Shown in pieces: positions 46,726 through 56,036 of a DNA stretch of 64,000 nt (position 1 is the stretch's first letter; each line of letters opens with the position of its first letter). This DNA is from Burkholderiales bacterium 39-55-53 (GTDB lineage Bacteria > Pseudomonadota > Gammaproteobacteria > Burkholderiales > Burkholderiaceae_C): NCBI GenBank assembly GCA_002282445.1, contig NCJK01000001.1:248001-312000 (forward strand). The letters run 5' to 3'. The notes under the pieces are model-generated. The model was not told the origin of the DNA. It saw nothing but the letters and a program-made list of their open reading frames with translations, and ran no database searches. Both the position numbers and the translations under genes were made by a program.

Positions 46726-47112
46726 TTACGCTGCGTGTTTCTTTTTGTAATCATCCACCGCCGCTTTGATGGCGTCTTCCGCCAAGATGGAGCAGTGAAT
46801 TTTCACAGGTGGCAGCGCCAGCTCTTCAGCGATTTCGCTGTTTTTCAAAGCTGCTGCTTCATCCAAAGTTTTGCCCTTGACCCACTCGGTCACGAGTGAG
46901 CTAGAAGCAATGGCAGAGCCGCAACCATAGGTTTTGAAACGTGCATCTTCAATCACGCCCGTTGTCGGGTTGACTTTGATTTGCAACTTCATCACGTCGC
47001 CGCAAGCGGGCGCGCCCACCATGCCGGTACCCACAGAGTCGTCGCCCTTGTCAAAGGAGCCCACGTTGCGGGGGTTTTCGTAGTGGTCAACCACTTTTTC
47101 AGAATATGCCAT
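46726..47112 (-). CDS. iscU: Iron-sulfur cluster scaffold IscU
   Basis: IscU is the scaffold on which [2Fe-2S] clusters are built with sulfur from IscS. The 128-residue product has C37, C64 and C107 as ligands, Asp39 beside the first, and the HscA-recognised LPPVK at residues 100-104. All are intact. It follows iscS by 15 bases. Confidence 0.98.
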   Translation of the reverse strand: MAYSEKVVDHYENPRNVGSFDKGDDSVGTGMVGAPACGDVMKLQIKVNPTTGVIEDARFKTYGCGSAIASSSLVTEWVKGKTLDEAAALKNSEIAEELALPPVKIHCSILAEDAIKAAVDDYKKKHAA

Positions 47113-47127
47113 GGTGAATCTCCTAAA

Positions 47128-48348
47128 TTAATGCGCAGCCCATTGGATGGTGCTGAGGTCAATGCCTTCTTTGTACATGTCCCACAAGGGGCTCAAGTCA
47201 CGCAGCTTGGCCACGTTGAGACGAATGGTTTCAATGGCGTAATCGATTTCTTCTTCGGTGCTGAAGCGACCAATCGTCATGCGCAAGCTGCTGTGGGCCA
47301 ACTCGTCGCTGCGGCCCAAGGCACGCAACACATAGCTGGGCTCCAAGCTGGCCGAGGTACAAGCAGAACCCGACGACACCGCCAAGCCCTTGATGCCCAT
47401 GATGAGCGACTCGCCTTCCACATAGTTGAAACTGATGTTCAAGTTGTGCGGCACACGGTGTTCCATGTTGCCGTTGATGAAGACCTGCTCCATGTCTTTG
47501 AAGCCATCGAGCAAACGCTTTTGCAGTGCTTTGGCTTTGGCCAAGTCTTTGGCCATGTCTTCTTTGGCAATGCGGAAAGCTTCACCCATGCCCACGCACT
47601 GGTGCGTTGGCAAGGTACCGCTGCGCATGCCGCGCTCGTGACCGCCGCCGTGCATTTGCGCTTCGAGGCGCACGCGAGGTTTGCGACGCACATACAAAGC
47701 GCCAATGCCTTTGGGGCCATAGGTTTTGTGAGAGGCCAAGCTCATCAAGTCGACGGGCAATGTCGCCAAATCAATCTCAACCTTGCCCGTGGCTTGTGCT
47801 GCATCCACGTGGAAGATGATGCCTTTTTCGCGGCACATCGCACCAATACCTGCGATGTCTTGAATCACGCCGATTTCGTTGTTCACGAACATCACGCTGA
47901 TCAAAATGGTGTCAGGGCGAATGGCAGCTTTGAGCGCGTCCATGCTGAGCATGCCGTCTTCTTGCACGTCGAGGTAGGTCACATCGAACCCTTGGCGCTC
48001 CAACTCACGCATGGTGTCGAGCACTGCTTTGTGCTCGGTCTTCACGGTGATGAGGTGCTTGCCCTTGGACTTGTAGAAATGTGCCGCGCCTTTGATGGCG
48101 AGGTTGTTTGACTCGGTCGCGCCAGAAGTCCACACGATTTCGCGTGGGTCAGCACCGATGAGTGACGCCACGTCTTCACGGGCTTTTTCAACGGCGGCTT
48201 CGGCTTCCCAGCCCCATGCGTGGCTGCGAGAAGCGGGATTGCCAAAGTGCTCGCGCAACCAAGGAATCATGGCGTCCACAACGCGGGGGTCGCACGGGTT
48301 AGTCGCACCGTAGTCGAGGTAAATGGGGAAATGGGGTGTCATGTCCAT
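47128..48348 (-). CDS. iscS: Cysteine desulfurase IscS
   Basis: IscS is the PLP enzyme that takes sulfur from cysteine for Fe-S clusters and tRNA thiolation. The 406-residue product has the PLP Lys in [11 protein letters not shown], the catalytic Cys in [14 protein letters not shown] and the conserved C-terminus used to dock IscU. The N-terminal block, usually DYSATTPVDPRV, reads [12 protein letters not shown]. Everything else is regular. It lies 15 bases downstream of iscR and is regulated with it. Confidence 0.97.
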   Translation of the reverse strand: MDMTPHFPIYLDYGATNPCDPRVVDAMIPWLREHFGNPASRSHAWGWEAEAAVEKAREDVASLIGADPREIVWTSGATESNNLAIKGAAHFYKSKGKHLITVKTEHKAVLDTMRELERQGFDVTYLDVQEDGMLSMDALKAAIRPDTILISVMFVNNEIGVIQDIAGIGAMCREKGIIFHVDAAQATGKVEIDLATLPVDLMSLASHKTYGPKGIGALYVRRKPRVRLEAQMHGGGHERGMRSGTLPTHQCVGMGEAFRIAKEDMAKDLAKAKALQKRLLDGFKDMEQVFINGNMEHRVPHNLNISFNYVEGESLIMGIKGLAVSSGSACTSASLEPSYVLRALGRSDELAHSSLRMTIGRFSTEEEIDYAIETIRLNVAKLRDLSPLWDMYKEGIDLSTIQWAAH

Positions 48349-48363
48349 GATGGATCCAAAAAA

Positions 48364-48903
48364 TTAAAGAGGCTTCGCGAAGGCGTTGCCCAAAGCGAAC
48401 ACCGAATTAGGCGCGTTCACACGAATGGGTTTGACCACGGGCATGGGTTGAATCGCACGCTTCAACGTGGGTTTGTTTTCGATCTCAAAGCCCTTGGCGA
48501 TCTGCTCGTCCACCAGTTTTTGCAGTGTGACCGAGTCCAAAAACTCGACCATGCGTTGGTTGAGTGAAGCCCAAAGCTCGTGCGTCATGCAACGGCCGGT
48601 TTCGCCCAAACAGTTTTCTTTGCCACCGCAGTGGGTGGCGTCGATGGGTTCATCCACCGACAAAATGATGTCTGCCACGGTGATGTCGGCAGCTTTGCGA
48701 CCCAACGAATAACCGCCGCCAGGGCCACGGGTGGACTCGACCAAGTCGTGGCGACGCAGTTTGCCAAACAGTTGTTCGAGGTAAGACAACGAGATTTGTT
48801 GGCGCTGGCTGATGGCAGCCAAGGTGACGGGGCCGCTGTTTTGACGCAGGGCCAAATCGATCATGGCAGTGACCGCAAAACGGCCTTTGGTGGTGAGACG
48901 CAT
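48364..48903 (-). CDS. iscR: Fe-S regulator IscR (Rrf2 family)
   Basis: IscR with a [2Fe-2S] cluster represses the isc operon; the apo form acts on other sites. The 179-residue product starts MRLTTKGRFAVTAMIDLAL, has the Rrf2 winged helix, and cluster ligands C92, C98 and C105. AGGAG lies 6 bases before the ATG. A type-1-like IscR site lies just upstream, which implies autoregulation. It heads the operon that ends with dnaQ. Confidence 0.97.
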   Translation of the reverse strand: MRLTTKGRFAVTAMIDLALRQNSGPVTLAAISQRQQISLSYLEQLFGKLRRHDLVESTRGPGGGYSLGRKAADITVADIILSVDEPIDATHCGGKENCLGETGRCMTHELWASLNQRMVEFLDSVTLQKLVDEQIAKGFEIENKPTLKRAIQPMPVVKPIRVNAPNSVFALGNAFAKPL

Positions 48904-48926
48904 GGCAAGCTCCTTCAGGTTTGGGC

Positions 48927-48951
48927 TTTGTCGACTAATTAGGTCAAGTAT
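48927..48951 (-). promoter_or_regulatory. Type-1-like IscR binding site and iscR promoter
   Basis: The minus strand reads ATACTTGACCTAATTAGTC followed by GACAAA, a close match to the type 1 IscR consensus (ATASYYGACTRWWWYAGTCRRSTAT). TATACT at 48947-48952 can serve as the -10, so the site covers the -10 and the transcription start and would block transcription when IscR holds its cluster. The start codon of iscR is about 25 bases further on. Confidence 0.75.
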
Positions 48952-49029
48952 AGCTAATCCAGACGAAATTGCTCGGGTACTCAGCGAATACCCCTATTTG
49001 TCGATGACAAGTCCTCAGGAGGGCGCAGG

Positions 49030-51156
49030 TCAGGGTTTTTGCGCCAGCACCACCACGTTGTCGTGCCCTGCCCCGCCAAAAGCTTGCTCACGCAGAGTGG
49101 CCAGCTGGTCACGCACACGCGCGGCGTTTTCGAATTCGAGGTTACGGGCGTGTTCCATCATCAGCTTCTCTAGACGTTTGATCTCCTTGGCCACATCGCG
49201 TTCGCTCATGTCTTCGATGGCGGCGCGTTGAATCTCGCGCTCTTGCGCCTCTTTGCCCGCCTTCTCGCTGTAAACGCCATCGATCAAATCGCGTACTTGC
49301 TTGAACACACCGCGAGGGGTGATGCCCATCTCTAGGTTGTGCGCGATTTGCTTGGTGCGACGACGCTCGGTTTCGCCAATGGCTTTTTTCATCGACTCGG
49401 TCATGCGGTCGGCATAAAGAATGGCTTTGCCACTCAGGTTACGCGCCGCACGGCCAATGGTTTGAATCAAGCTGCGCTCTGAGCGCAAGAAGCCTTCTTT
49501 GTCGGCGTCCAAGATGGCCACCAGCGACACCTCGGGCAAGTCAATGCCTTCGCGCAGCAAGTTGATGCCCACCAGCACATCGAAGGTACCTAAGCGCAAG
49601 TCACGCAAAATTTCAACGCGCTCCACCGTGTCCACATCGCTGTGGATGTAGCGCACTTTCACGCCGTTGTCGGTCAGGTAATCGGTCAGCTGCTCTGCCA
49701 TGCGCTTGGTGAGCGTAGTGATGAGCACGCGCTCGTTCAGCTCCACACGGATGCGAATTTCTTGCAGCACATCGTCCACTTGGTGCGTGGCTGGGCGCAC
49801 TTCCACCAAAGGATCGACCAAACCTGTGGGACGCACCAACTGCTCCACCACTTTGCTGGCATGGGTCTTTTCATATTCGGCGGGCGTGGCCGACACAAAC
49901 ACCACTTGGCGCATGCGCTTTTCAAACTCTTCCAGCTTCAAGGGACGGTTATCCAAGGCGCTAGGCAATCGGAAACCGTATTCCACCAGCGTGGTCTTGC
50001 GCGCACGGTCACCGTTGTACATACCGCCAAGCTGACCAATCATGACGTGGCTTTCGTCCAAAAACATCACCGCGTCTTTAGGCATGTAGTCGGTCAAGGT
50101 GCTGGGCGGTGCACCAGGGGGCGCGCCCGACAAATGGCGGGTGTAGTTCTCAATGCCTTTGCAGTGGCCGACTTCACTGAGCATCTCAAGGTCAAAGCGT
50201 GTGCGTTGCTCTAAGCGCTGCGCTTCGACCAGCTTGTTCATGCCCACCAGTTCTTTCAAACGGTCGGCCAACTCCACCTTGATGGTCTCCACCGCTGCCA
50301 ACACGCGGTCACGCGGCGTGACGTAATGGCTGGATGGATAAATGGTGAAGCGTGGAATCTTTTGCCGAATTCGGCCCGTGAGGGGGTCAAACAGTTGCAG
50401 GCTTTCAATCTCGTCATCGAACAGCTCAATGCGAATCGCCAGCTCGGAGTGTTCTGCGGGGAACACATCAATCGTGTCACCACGCACGCGGAATTTGCCG
50501 CGGGAAAAATCTTGGTCGTTGCGCTCGTACTGCATTCGCACCAGCTGTGCGATGGCATCGCGCTGGCCCACTTTGTCGCCAGCACGCAGCGTCATGATCA
50601 TTTGGTGATAGCTCTCGGGCTCACCAATACCGTAGATAGCAGAGACCGTGGCCACCACGATCACATCGCGGCGCTCCAAGATGCTCTTGGTGCACGAGAG
50701 TCGCATTTGCTCGATGTGCTCGTTAATGGCACTGTCTTTTTCGATGAACAAATCGCGCTGGGGCACATAAGCCTCGGGTTGGTAGTAGTCGTAGTAGCTG
50801 ACGAAATACTCCACCGCGTTATTGGGGAAAAACTCACGAAACTCGCTGTAGAGCTGCGCAGCCAAGGTTTTGTTGGGCGCAAAGATGATGGCTGGACGCC
50901 CTAGCTGGGCAATCACGTTGGCCATGGTGAAGGTTTTGCCCGAGCCCGTCACACCCAACAGGGTTTGAAACACCTCGCCGTCGTTCACCCCTTCCACCAA
51001 CTGGGCAATGGCCGTGGGTTGGTCACCCGCAGGCGGGTATGGCTGAAACAGCTCAAACGGCGAGCCCGGGTAGCTGACCATCGTGCCCTTTGGCTGTTCT
51101 GGCGCTTCTGTGGCGGCTGGCGATGCGTCAGGAAGTGTTTCTGCGGTGTCAGACAT
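49030..51156 (-). CDS. uvrB: Excinuclease ABC subunit B
   Basis: UvrB verifies DNA damage and loads UvrC. The 708-residue product has Walker [16 protein letters not shown] near residue 67, the beta-hairpin with [22 protein letters not shown], the later helicase motifs with QTIGRAARN, and a C-terminal UVR motif. The first 30 residues are extra relative to short homologues and a later start is possible. It is divergent from an aminotransferase gene. I see no LexA box of the CTGT-N8-ACAG kind in the gap. Confidence 0.96.
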   Translation of the reverse strand: MSDTAETLPDASPAATEAPEQPKGTMVSYPGSPFELFQPYPPAGDQPTAIAQLVEGVNDGEVFQTLLGVTGSGKTFTMANVIAQLGRPAIIFAPNKTLAAQLYSEFREFFPNNAVEYFVSYYDYYQPEAYVPQRDLFIEKDSAINEHIEQMRLSCTKSILERRDVIVVATVSAIYGIGEPESYHQMIMTLRAGDKVGQRDAIAQLVRMQYERNDQDFSRGKFRVRGDTIDVFPAEHSELAIRIELFDDEIESLQLFDPLTGRIRQKIPRFTIYPSSHYVTPRDRVLAAVETIKVELADRLKELVGMNKLVEAQRLEQRTRFDLEMLSEVGHCKGIENYTRHLSGAPPGAPPSTLTDYMPKDAVMFLDESHVMIGQLGGMYNGDRARKTTLVEYGFRLPSALDNRPLKLEEFEKRMRQVVFVSATPAEYEKTHASKVVEQLVRPTGLVDPLVEVRPATHQVDDVLQEIRIRVELNERVLITTLTKRMAEQLTDYLTDNGVKVRYIHSDVDTVERVEILRDLRLGTFDVLVGINLLREGIDLPEVSLVAILDADKEGFLRSERSLIQTIGRAARNLSGKAILYADRMTESMKKAIGETERRRTKQIAHNLEMGITPRGVFKQVRDLIDGVYSEKAGKEAQEREIQRAAIEDMSERDVAKEIKRLEKLMMEHARNLEFENAARVRDQLATLREQAFGGAGHDNVVVLAQKP

Positions 51157-51305
51157 GGTGGTGCAAACGGTATAGCTCGAAAAAAACGCATGAATTCAAA
51201 AATCATACGGGTTGACCCTTAAAATTAGGGCCGAACACGCAAGCCTACCGCAGACTGCGACTGTTTACCTAACCTCCCCTCTTTATCCGTGATCAAGGAC
51301 TGACG

Positions 51306-52502
51306 ATGTCAATGTTTACCGCTGTCGAAATGGCACCCCGCGACCCTATCTTGGGTCTCAACGAGCAATACAACGCCGACACCAACCCCAACAAGGTCAA
51401 CCTCGGCGTGGGTGTGTACTTCGACGACAACGGCAAACTGCCCCTGTTGCAATGCGTGCAAGCCGCTGAAAAAACCATGATGGCCACGCCCACTGCCCGA
51501 GGCTACTTGCCCATCGACGGCATCGTGGCATACGACGCAGCCGTCAAAGGTTTGGTCTTCGGCGCTGACTCTGAGCCCGTTACCTCTGGCCGCGTGGCCA
51601 CGGTGCAAGGCATTGGCGGCACTGGTGGCTTAAAGATCGGTGCTGACTTTTTGAAGCGCTTGAGCCCCAACGCGACTGTGTTGATCTCTGACCCTAGCTG
51701 GGAAAACCACCGTGCTTTGTTCACCAACGCCGGTTTCAAGGTTGACACCTACGCTTACTACGACGCTGACAAACGCGGCGTGAACTTCGAAGGCATGTTG
51801 GCTTCGTTGAACGCTGCCGCTGCAGGGACCATCGTGGTGTTGCACGCTTGCTGCCACAACCCAACCGGCTACGACATCACTGCGGCCCAATGGGACCAAG
51901 TGGTCGCTGTGATCAAAGCCAAAAATCTGACTGCATTCTTGGACATGGCCTACCAAGGTTTTGGCCACGGCATTGCCGAAGACGGCGCTGTGATTCAAAA
52001 GTTCGTGGCAGCTGGCCTGAACTTCTTTGTGTCCACTTCATTCTCTAAGAGCTTCAGCTTGTACGGCGAGCGCGTGGGTGCGTTGAGCGTTTTGTGCGCC
52101 GACAAAGAAGAGTGCAGCCGTGTGTTGTCTCAACTCAAAATCGTGATTCGCACCAACTACTCCAACCCACCCATCCACGGCGGTGCTGTGGTGGCTGCGG
52201 TGTTGAACAACCCCGAGTTGCGCGCTTTGTGGGAAAAAGAATTGGGCGAAATGCGCGTGCGTATCAAAGCCATGCGTCAAACCTTGGTCGACGGTCTCAA
52301 AGCCGCCGGCGTGAAGCAAGACATGAGCTTCATCACCACCCAAATCGGTATGTTCAGCTACTCGGGTTTGAGCAAAGACCAAATGGTGCGTTTGCGCTCT
52401 GAGTTTGGTGTGTACGGTACAGACACTGGCCGCATGTGTGTGGCTGCGCTCAACAGCAAAAACATCGACTACGTGTGCAAGGCGATTGCCACCGTCATGT
52501 GA
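51306..52502 (+). CDS. tyrB: Aromatic/aspartate aminotransferase (class I PLP)
   Basis: This enzyme transaminates aspartate or aromatic amino acids with 2-oxoglutarate. The 398-residue product has LGVGVYFDDNGKLPLL near the N-terminus, HACCHNPTGYDIT, the PLP Lys in SFSKSFSLYGERVG, and NYSNPPIHGG with the substrate-binding Arg nearby. It is of the Ia subgroup shared by AspC and TyrB; sequence alone does not decide between them. A terminator follows. The 149-base gap to uvrB contains TTGACC followed by AT-rich sequence, and presumably both promoters. Confidence 0.9.
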   Translation: MSMFTAVEMAPRDPILGLNEQYNADTNPNKVNLGVGVYFDDNGKLPLLQCVQAAEKTMMATPTARGYLPIDGIVAYDAAVKGLVFGADSEPVTSGRVATVQGIGGTGGLKIGADFLKRLSPNATVLISDPSWENHRALFTNAGFKVDTYAYYDADKRGVNFEGMLASLNAAAAGTIVVLHACCHNPTGYDITAAQWDQVVAVIKAKNLTAFLDMAYQGFGHGIAEDGAVIQKFVAAGLNFFVSTSFSKSFSLYGERVGALSVLCADKEECSRVLSQLKIVIRTNYSNPPIHGGAVVAAVLNNPELRALWEKELGEMRVRIKAMRQTLVDGLKAAGVKQDMSFITTQIGMFSYSGLSKDQMVRLRSEFGVYGTDTGRMCVAALNSKNIDYVCKAIATVM

Positions 52503-52526
52503 TCGTCAGCTTTTTGCAAAAAAATC

Positions 52527-52550
52527 AAGGGCCTTCAGGGCCCTTTTTTT
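52527..52550 (+). terminator. Intrinsic terminator after the aminotransferase gene
   Basis: AAGGGCC and GGCCCTT form a 7-bp stem around loop TTCAG, followed by a run of T, 24 bases after the stop. Confidence 0.85.
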
Positions 52551-52611
52551 CTTGTCAACGCTTGCAACGAAAAATGCCCTCTAAGGTCTTAGACAAATGG
52601 CCTTGCCTAGT

Positions 52612-52635
52612 AAATTGGGGGACAGACTCCAATTT
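52612..52635. repeat. Isolated REP/RAYT-like palindrome
   Basis: AAATTGG at 52612-52618 pairs with CCAATTT at 52629-52635 around GGGACAGACT. I recall palindromes of the AATTGGGGACAGAC kind as REP sequences tied to IS200-like RAYT transposases in many genomes. No transposase lies nearby and only one copy is visible here. Confidence 0.4.
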
Positions 52636-52650
52636 GTAACGAGCTACAGC

Positions 52651-52670
52651 TGCTATATTGCACTGCAACA
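52651..52670 (+). promoter_or_regulatory. phaZ promoter with PhaR-like operator
   Basis: TGCTATATT at 52651-52659 is an extended -10. It is overlapped by TTGC-ACT-GCAA at 52658-52668, and the longer TGCACTGCAACA at 52659-52670 differs from the phasin-promoter motif by one base. The operator position at the transcription start is the same in both genes. Confidence 0.5.
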
Positions 52671-52687
52671 ATTTTTAAGACTAAACC

Positions 52688-54085
52688 ATGCTTTACCAAA
52701 TCTTCGAAACTCAACGTAGCCTCATGGAGCCGTTCGCAGACTTTGCGCAGGCTGCTTCTAAACTTTACGGTCACTCCAACTCGCCAATTGCGCAAAACCC
52801 AATGTCGCAGCGGGTCTCAGCGGGTTACGACTTGTTGTATCGCTTGGGAAAAGACTACGAGAAGCCTGCCTTTGGCATCAAGTCAGTTGAAGTCGAAGGC
52901 ACTGAAGTCGCCATCCATGAACGCATTGAGATGGATAAGCCGTTTTGTGAGTTGCGTCGCTTCAAGCGCTTCACAGATGACGCTGACACGTTGACCAAAC
53001 TCAAAAGTCATCCTGTGGTATTGATCGTCGCGCCTTTGTCTGGCCACTATGCGACTTTGTTGCGCGACACCGTGCGCACCATGCTCAAAGATCACAAGGT
53101 CTACATCACCGATTGGAAGAATGCACGCTTGGTCCCACTGAGCGAGGGTGAGTTCCACCTGGATGACTATGTGAACTATGTGCAAGAGTTCATCCGTGAT
53201 TTGCAAAGCAAATACGGCAACTGTCACATCATGAGCGTGTGCCAGCCCACTGTGCCCGTTTTGGCTGCTGTGTCACTGATGGCCAGCCGTGGCGAGAAGA
53301 CCCCCATCACCATGACCATGATGGGCGGCCCAATTGACGCGACCAAATCACCCACCGCAGTGAATAACTTGGCCATGAACAAGAGTCACAGCTGGTTTGA
53401 AAACAACGTGATCTACCGCGTGCCAGACAACTTCCCAGGTGCAGGCCGTCGCGTGTACCCAGGCTTCTTGCAGCACACAGGTTTTGTGGCCATGAACCCC
53501 GATCGCCATTTGAAGAGCCATTACGACTACTTTCAAGACTTGATCAAGGGTGACAACTCCAGCGTGGACTCGCACCGCGAGTTTTATGACGAGTACAACG
53601 CGGTGCTCGACATGGATGCCGATTACTACTTGGAAACCATCAACACGGTGTTCCAAGAATTCAAACTGGTGCGTGGCACTTGGGAAGTCAAAAACCCTGA
53701 AGGCAAATTGGAGCTGGTTCGCCCACAAGACATTCGCACCACGGCCTTGTTGACAGTAGAAGGCGAACTCGACGACATCTCGGGTTCAGGCCAAACCGAA
53801 GCTGCCCACAAGCTGTGCAGCGGCATCGTGCGCCAAGAGCAGCACCACCTCGAAGCCAAAGGCGCTGGCCACTACGGCATCTTCAGTGGCCGTCGTTGGC
53901 GCGACATGGTGTACCCACACGTCAAGGGCTTCATCTTGAAGCACAACAGCGGTCAGAGCCAATCTGCGGTCAAGCCCAAAGCCAAAGTTGCAGCCAAGAA
54001 GCCATCTCCCATCGCTAAGAAAGCGGCGCCTGTGAAAGCAGCAGCCAAGCCTGTTGCCCAAAAAGCCGCTGCTGCTCAAAAGTGA
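52688..54085 (+). CDS. phaZ: Intracellular polyhydroxybutyrate depolymerase with Lys/Ala-rich C-terminus
   Basis: PhaZ mobilises native PHB granules. The 465-residue product is of the Cupriavidus PhaZ1 type: the nucleophile is Cys185 in SVCQPTVPV instead of Ser, matching the unusual active-site Cys of that group, with Asp and His further on ([12 protein letters not shown] and [11 protein letters not shown]). The last 40 residues are an added basic tail made almost only of Lys, Ala and Pro, like histone H1. The upstream region has an extended -10 and a likely PhaR site. Its stop overlaps the next start by four bases. Confidence 0.93.
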   Translation: MLYQIFETQRSLMEPFADFAQAASKLYGHSNSPIAQNPMSQRVSAGYDLLYRLGKDYEKPAFGIKSVEVEGTEVAIHERIEMDKPFCELRRFKRFTDDADTLTKLKSHPVVLIVAPLSGHYATLLRDTVRTMLKDHKVYITDWKNARLVPLSEGEFHLDDYVNYVQEFIRDLQSKYGNCHIMSVCQPTVPVLAAVSLMASRGEKTPITMTMMGGPIDATKSPTAVNNLAMNKSHSWFENNVIYRVPDNFPGAGRRVYPGFLQHTGFVAMNPDRHLKSHYDYFQDLIKGDNSSVDSHREFYDEYNAVLDMDADYYLETINTVFQEFKLVRGTWEVKNPEGKLELVRPQDIRTTALLTVEGELDDISGSGQTEAAHKLCSGIVRQEQHHLEAKGAGHYGIFSGRRWRDMVYPHVKGFILKHNSGQSQSAVKPKAKVAAKKPSPIAKKAAPVKAAAKPVAQKAAAAQK

Positions 54086-54741
54086 GTCTGATCGAGCAGA
54101 TCAACAACGCCCTGCCACAAACGCAATGCACGCGTTGTGGCTACCCCGACTGTCAGCGCTACGCCGAGGCCATCGCCCAAGGCGAGGCTGACATCAACCA
54201 GTGCCCTCCAGGCGGCACAGAAGGCGTTGAACGGCTGGCAGCCCTCACAGGCAAGCCTGCGCTACCCCTGAACCCTGAAAACGGCCTAGAAGGCCCGCGC
54301 ACTATCGCTGTCATTGATGAGGCATGGTGCATTGGCTGCACGCTGTGCATCGCGGCTTGCCCGACCGATGCCATCGTAGGCGCCAACAAGCGCATGCACA
54401 CCGTGGTGGAGCCCTATTGCACCGGCTGCGAGCTGTGTATTCCTGCCTGCCCTGTGGATTGCATCTCTCTCGAACCCATCGATATCAACCTGAGCGGCTG
54501 GGCCTCATGGCCCCAAGAGATGGCTGACCTTGCCCGTCAACGCTATGACGCACGTTCAGTCCGTTTGAAGCGTGAAGCGATTGAACACGACGCACGTCTA
54601 CAAGCAGAGGCCATCGAAAAACTCTCTGACCTGCCAGCACACACCAAAGGCACGGAGCATGCACCCGAGGTGGATCGCAAACGTGCGATCATCGAGGCAG
54701 CACTCGCCAAAGCCAAAGCGCGCCAAGCCACAAAAGCTTGA
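54082..54741 (+). CDS. rsxB: RnfB/RsxB-like ferredoxin protein
   Basis: RnfB is the electron-input subunit of Rnf/Rsx complexes. The 219-residue product begins with a GTG and has the Fes-type cluster motif [18 protein letters not shown] near residue 15, then two [4Fe-4S] motifs, [12 protein letters not shown] near 90 and [12 protein letters not shown] near 120. It lacks the N-terminal membrane helix of true RnfB, and no other rnf genes are here, so it is probably a soluble stand-alone ferredoxin. The C-terminal 60 residues are charged and helical. It overlaps phaZ by four bases. Confidence 0.85.
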   Translation: MSLIEQINNALPQTQCTRCGYPDCQRYAEAIAQGEADINQCPPGGTEGVERLAALTGKPALPLNPENGLEGPRTIAVIDEAWCIGCTLCIAACPTDAIVGANKRMHTVVEPYCTGCELCIPACPVDCISLEPIDINLSGWASWPQEMADLARQRYDARSVRLKREAIEHDARLQAEAIEKLSDLPAHTKGTEHAPEVDRKRAIIEAALAKAKARQATKA

Positions 54742-54746
54742 CCTAC

Positions 54747-55949
54747 ATGCACACCCAACTCACTGCACGCAGAGAACTTCTGCTTCTTCTGTCTCTCGCA
54801 GGCATTCAGTTCACACACATCGTGGACTTCATGATCATGATGCCGCTGGGCCCCCAGCTCACCAGCTTGTTTGGCATCAGCTTCGCAGAGTTTGGTTTGT
54901 TGGTCTCGGCCTACACCGTGGCAGCAGGACTATCTGGCTTATTCGCCACCACCTTCATTGACCGCTTTGACCGCAAACGTTTGTTGCTCACACTGTATGT
55001 GTTGTTTGCCCTCACCACGGTGGCCTGTGGCCTTGCGCCCACCTATGGCTGGTTGATGGCCGCTCGCATCGCCTCTGGTTTTTTTGGTGGCGTGCTGTCC
55101 ACCATGACGCAAACCATCATTGGTGACGTTGTACCGTTTGAGCGCCGTGGTCGCGCCACCGGCATCGTGATGACCTCATTTTCTGTAGCCACCGTGGCGG
55201 GCGTGCCCGCAGGTTTGTTTTTTGCCAACCTCTGGGGCTGGCACTTTGCCTTCTTTGCCATTGGTGTGATGTGTGTTGCTGTGGGCGTGTTAGCTAACTT
55301 CAGCCTGCCCAAGCTCGACGCCCATGTGGCCCACGCCAAAGACAAACATGTGTTGCACGCCATGGGGCAAGTGCTGGGTGAGCCCAACCAACGCATGGCC
55401 TTGCTCTTATCGGCAACCATGATGTTTGCTGCGTTCACCATCATTCCCTACATCACGCTGTATTTGCAAAACAACCAGATCATGGCCCCCAACGAAATCC
55501 CATGGCTGTATTTTTGCGGTGGTGTGGTGACACTGTTCAGTGGCCGTTGGGTGGGTGGACTGACCGACCGCTTAGGAAAACGCCAAACCTTTCAACGGGC
55601 CGTGTTGTTCTCGATCATTCCCATGTTTGCCATCACATTGATCGAACCCATGCCCCTGCCCTTTGTGCTTCTCATCACCACAGCGCTGTTCTTTGCCATG
55701 AACGCACGCATGATTCCGGGCATGGCTTTACTCACCTCAGCTGCGAACCCCAAATTTCGCGGCACGTTCATGTCGCTCAACGGTGCGGTTCAATCGTTCT
55801 CGATGGGCATTGCCGCTTGGGTCGGCGGCATGCTGCTGCAAAACGAGCCTAGCGGACAAGTGACGCACTATTGGTTGTGTGCTGTGGTCGCCACCTCTGC
55901 ATCTTTGCTGGCTTATGTCTTAGCCAAGCGCGTGTCGATGCACGAATGA
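54747..55949 (+). CDS. MFS transporter, AraJ/drug-efflux type
   Basis: The protein should be a 12-helix secondary transporter in the inner membrane. The 400-residue product has the MFS motif A-like loop DRFDRKRLLL after helix 2, RIASGFFGG, and a second related loop GGLTDRLGKRQTF between helices 7 and 8. The family exports sugars or drugs, but the substrate cannot be read from sequence. A TTG 9 bases upstream overlapping the rsxB stop is an alternative start. The gene ends at a bidirectional terminator shared with the convergent epimerase gene. Confidence 0.85.
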   Translation: MHTQLTARRELLLLLSLAGIQFTHIVDFMIMMPLGPQLTSLFGISFAEFGLLVSAYTVAAGLSGLFATTFIDRFDRKRLLLTLYVLFALTTVACGLAPTYGWLMAARIASGFFGGVLSTMTQTIIGDVVPFERRGRATGIVMTSFSVATVAGVPAGLFFANLWGWHFAFFAIGVMCVAVGVLANFSLPKLDAHVAHAKDKHVLHAMGQVLGEPNQRMALLLSATMMFAAFTIIPYITLYLQNNQIMAPNEIPWLYFCGGVVTLFSGRWVGGLTDRLGKRQTFQRAVLFSIIPMFAITLIEPMPLPFVLLITTALFFAMNARMIPGMALLTSAANPKFRGTFMSLNGAVQSFSMGIAAWVGGMLLQNEPSGQVTHYWLCAVVATSASLLAYVLAKRVSMHE

Positions 55950-55994
55950 CATGGGCGCGTCGATGACCATGGCAGGATGGATCGAATCCCATGA

Positions 55995-56021
55995 AAAAAG
56001 CCGCTCACTGAGCGGCTTTTT
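55995..56021. terminator. Bidirectional terminator between the MFS and epimerase genes
   Basis: AAAAAGCCGCTCA and TGAGCGGCTTTTT are exact complements separated by one base, with T-runs on both strands. It sits in the gap of two convergent genes and can end both. Confidence 0.88.
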
Positions 56022-56036
56022 CTTTGACCATGTGGG

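Noticed and set aside
46981..48111. Open frame of 376 codons on the plus strand
   Set aside because: It is a mirror frame of iscS, with no start context and no recognisable motif.
51207..51230. CCCTTAAAATTAGGG in the uvrB/aminotransferase gap as an operator
   Set aside because: The dyad is imperfect and short and matches no LexA or other site I recognise; too weak to call.
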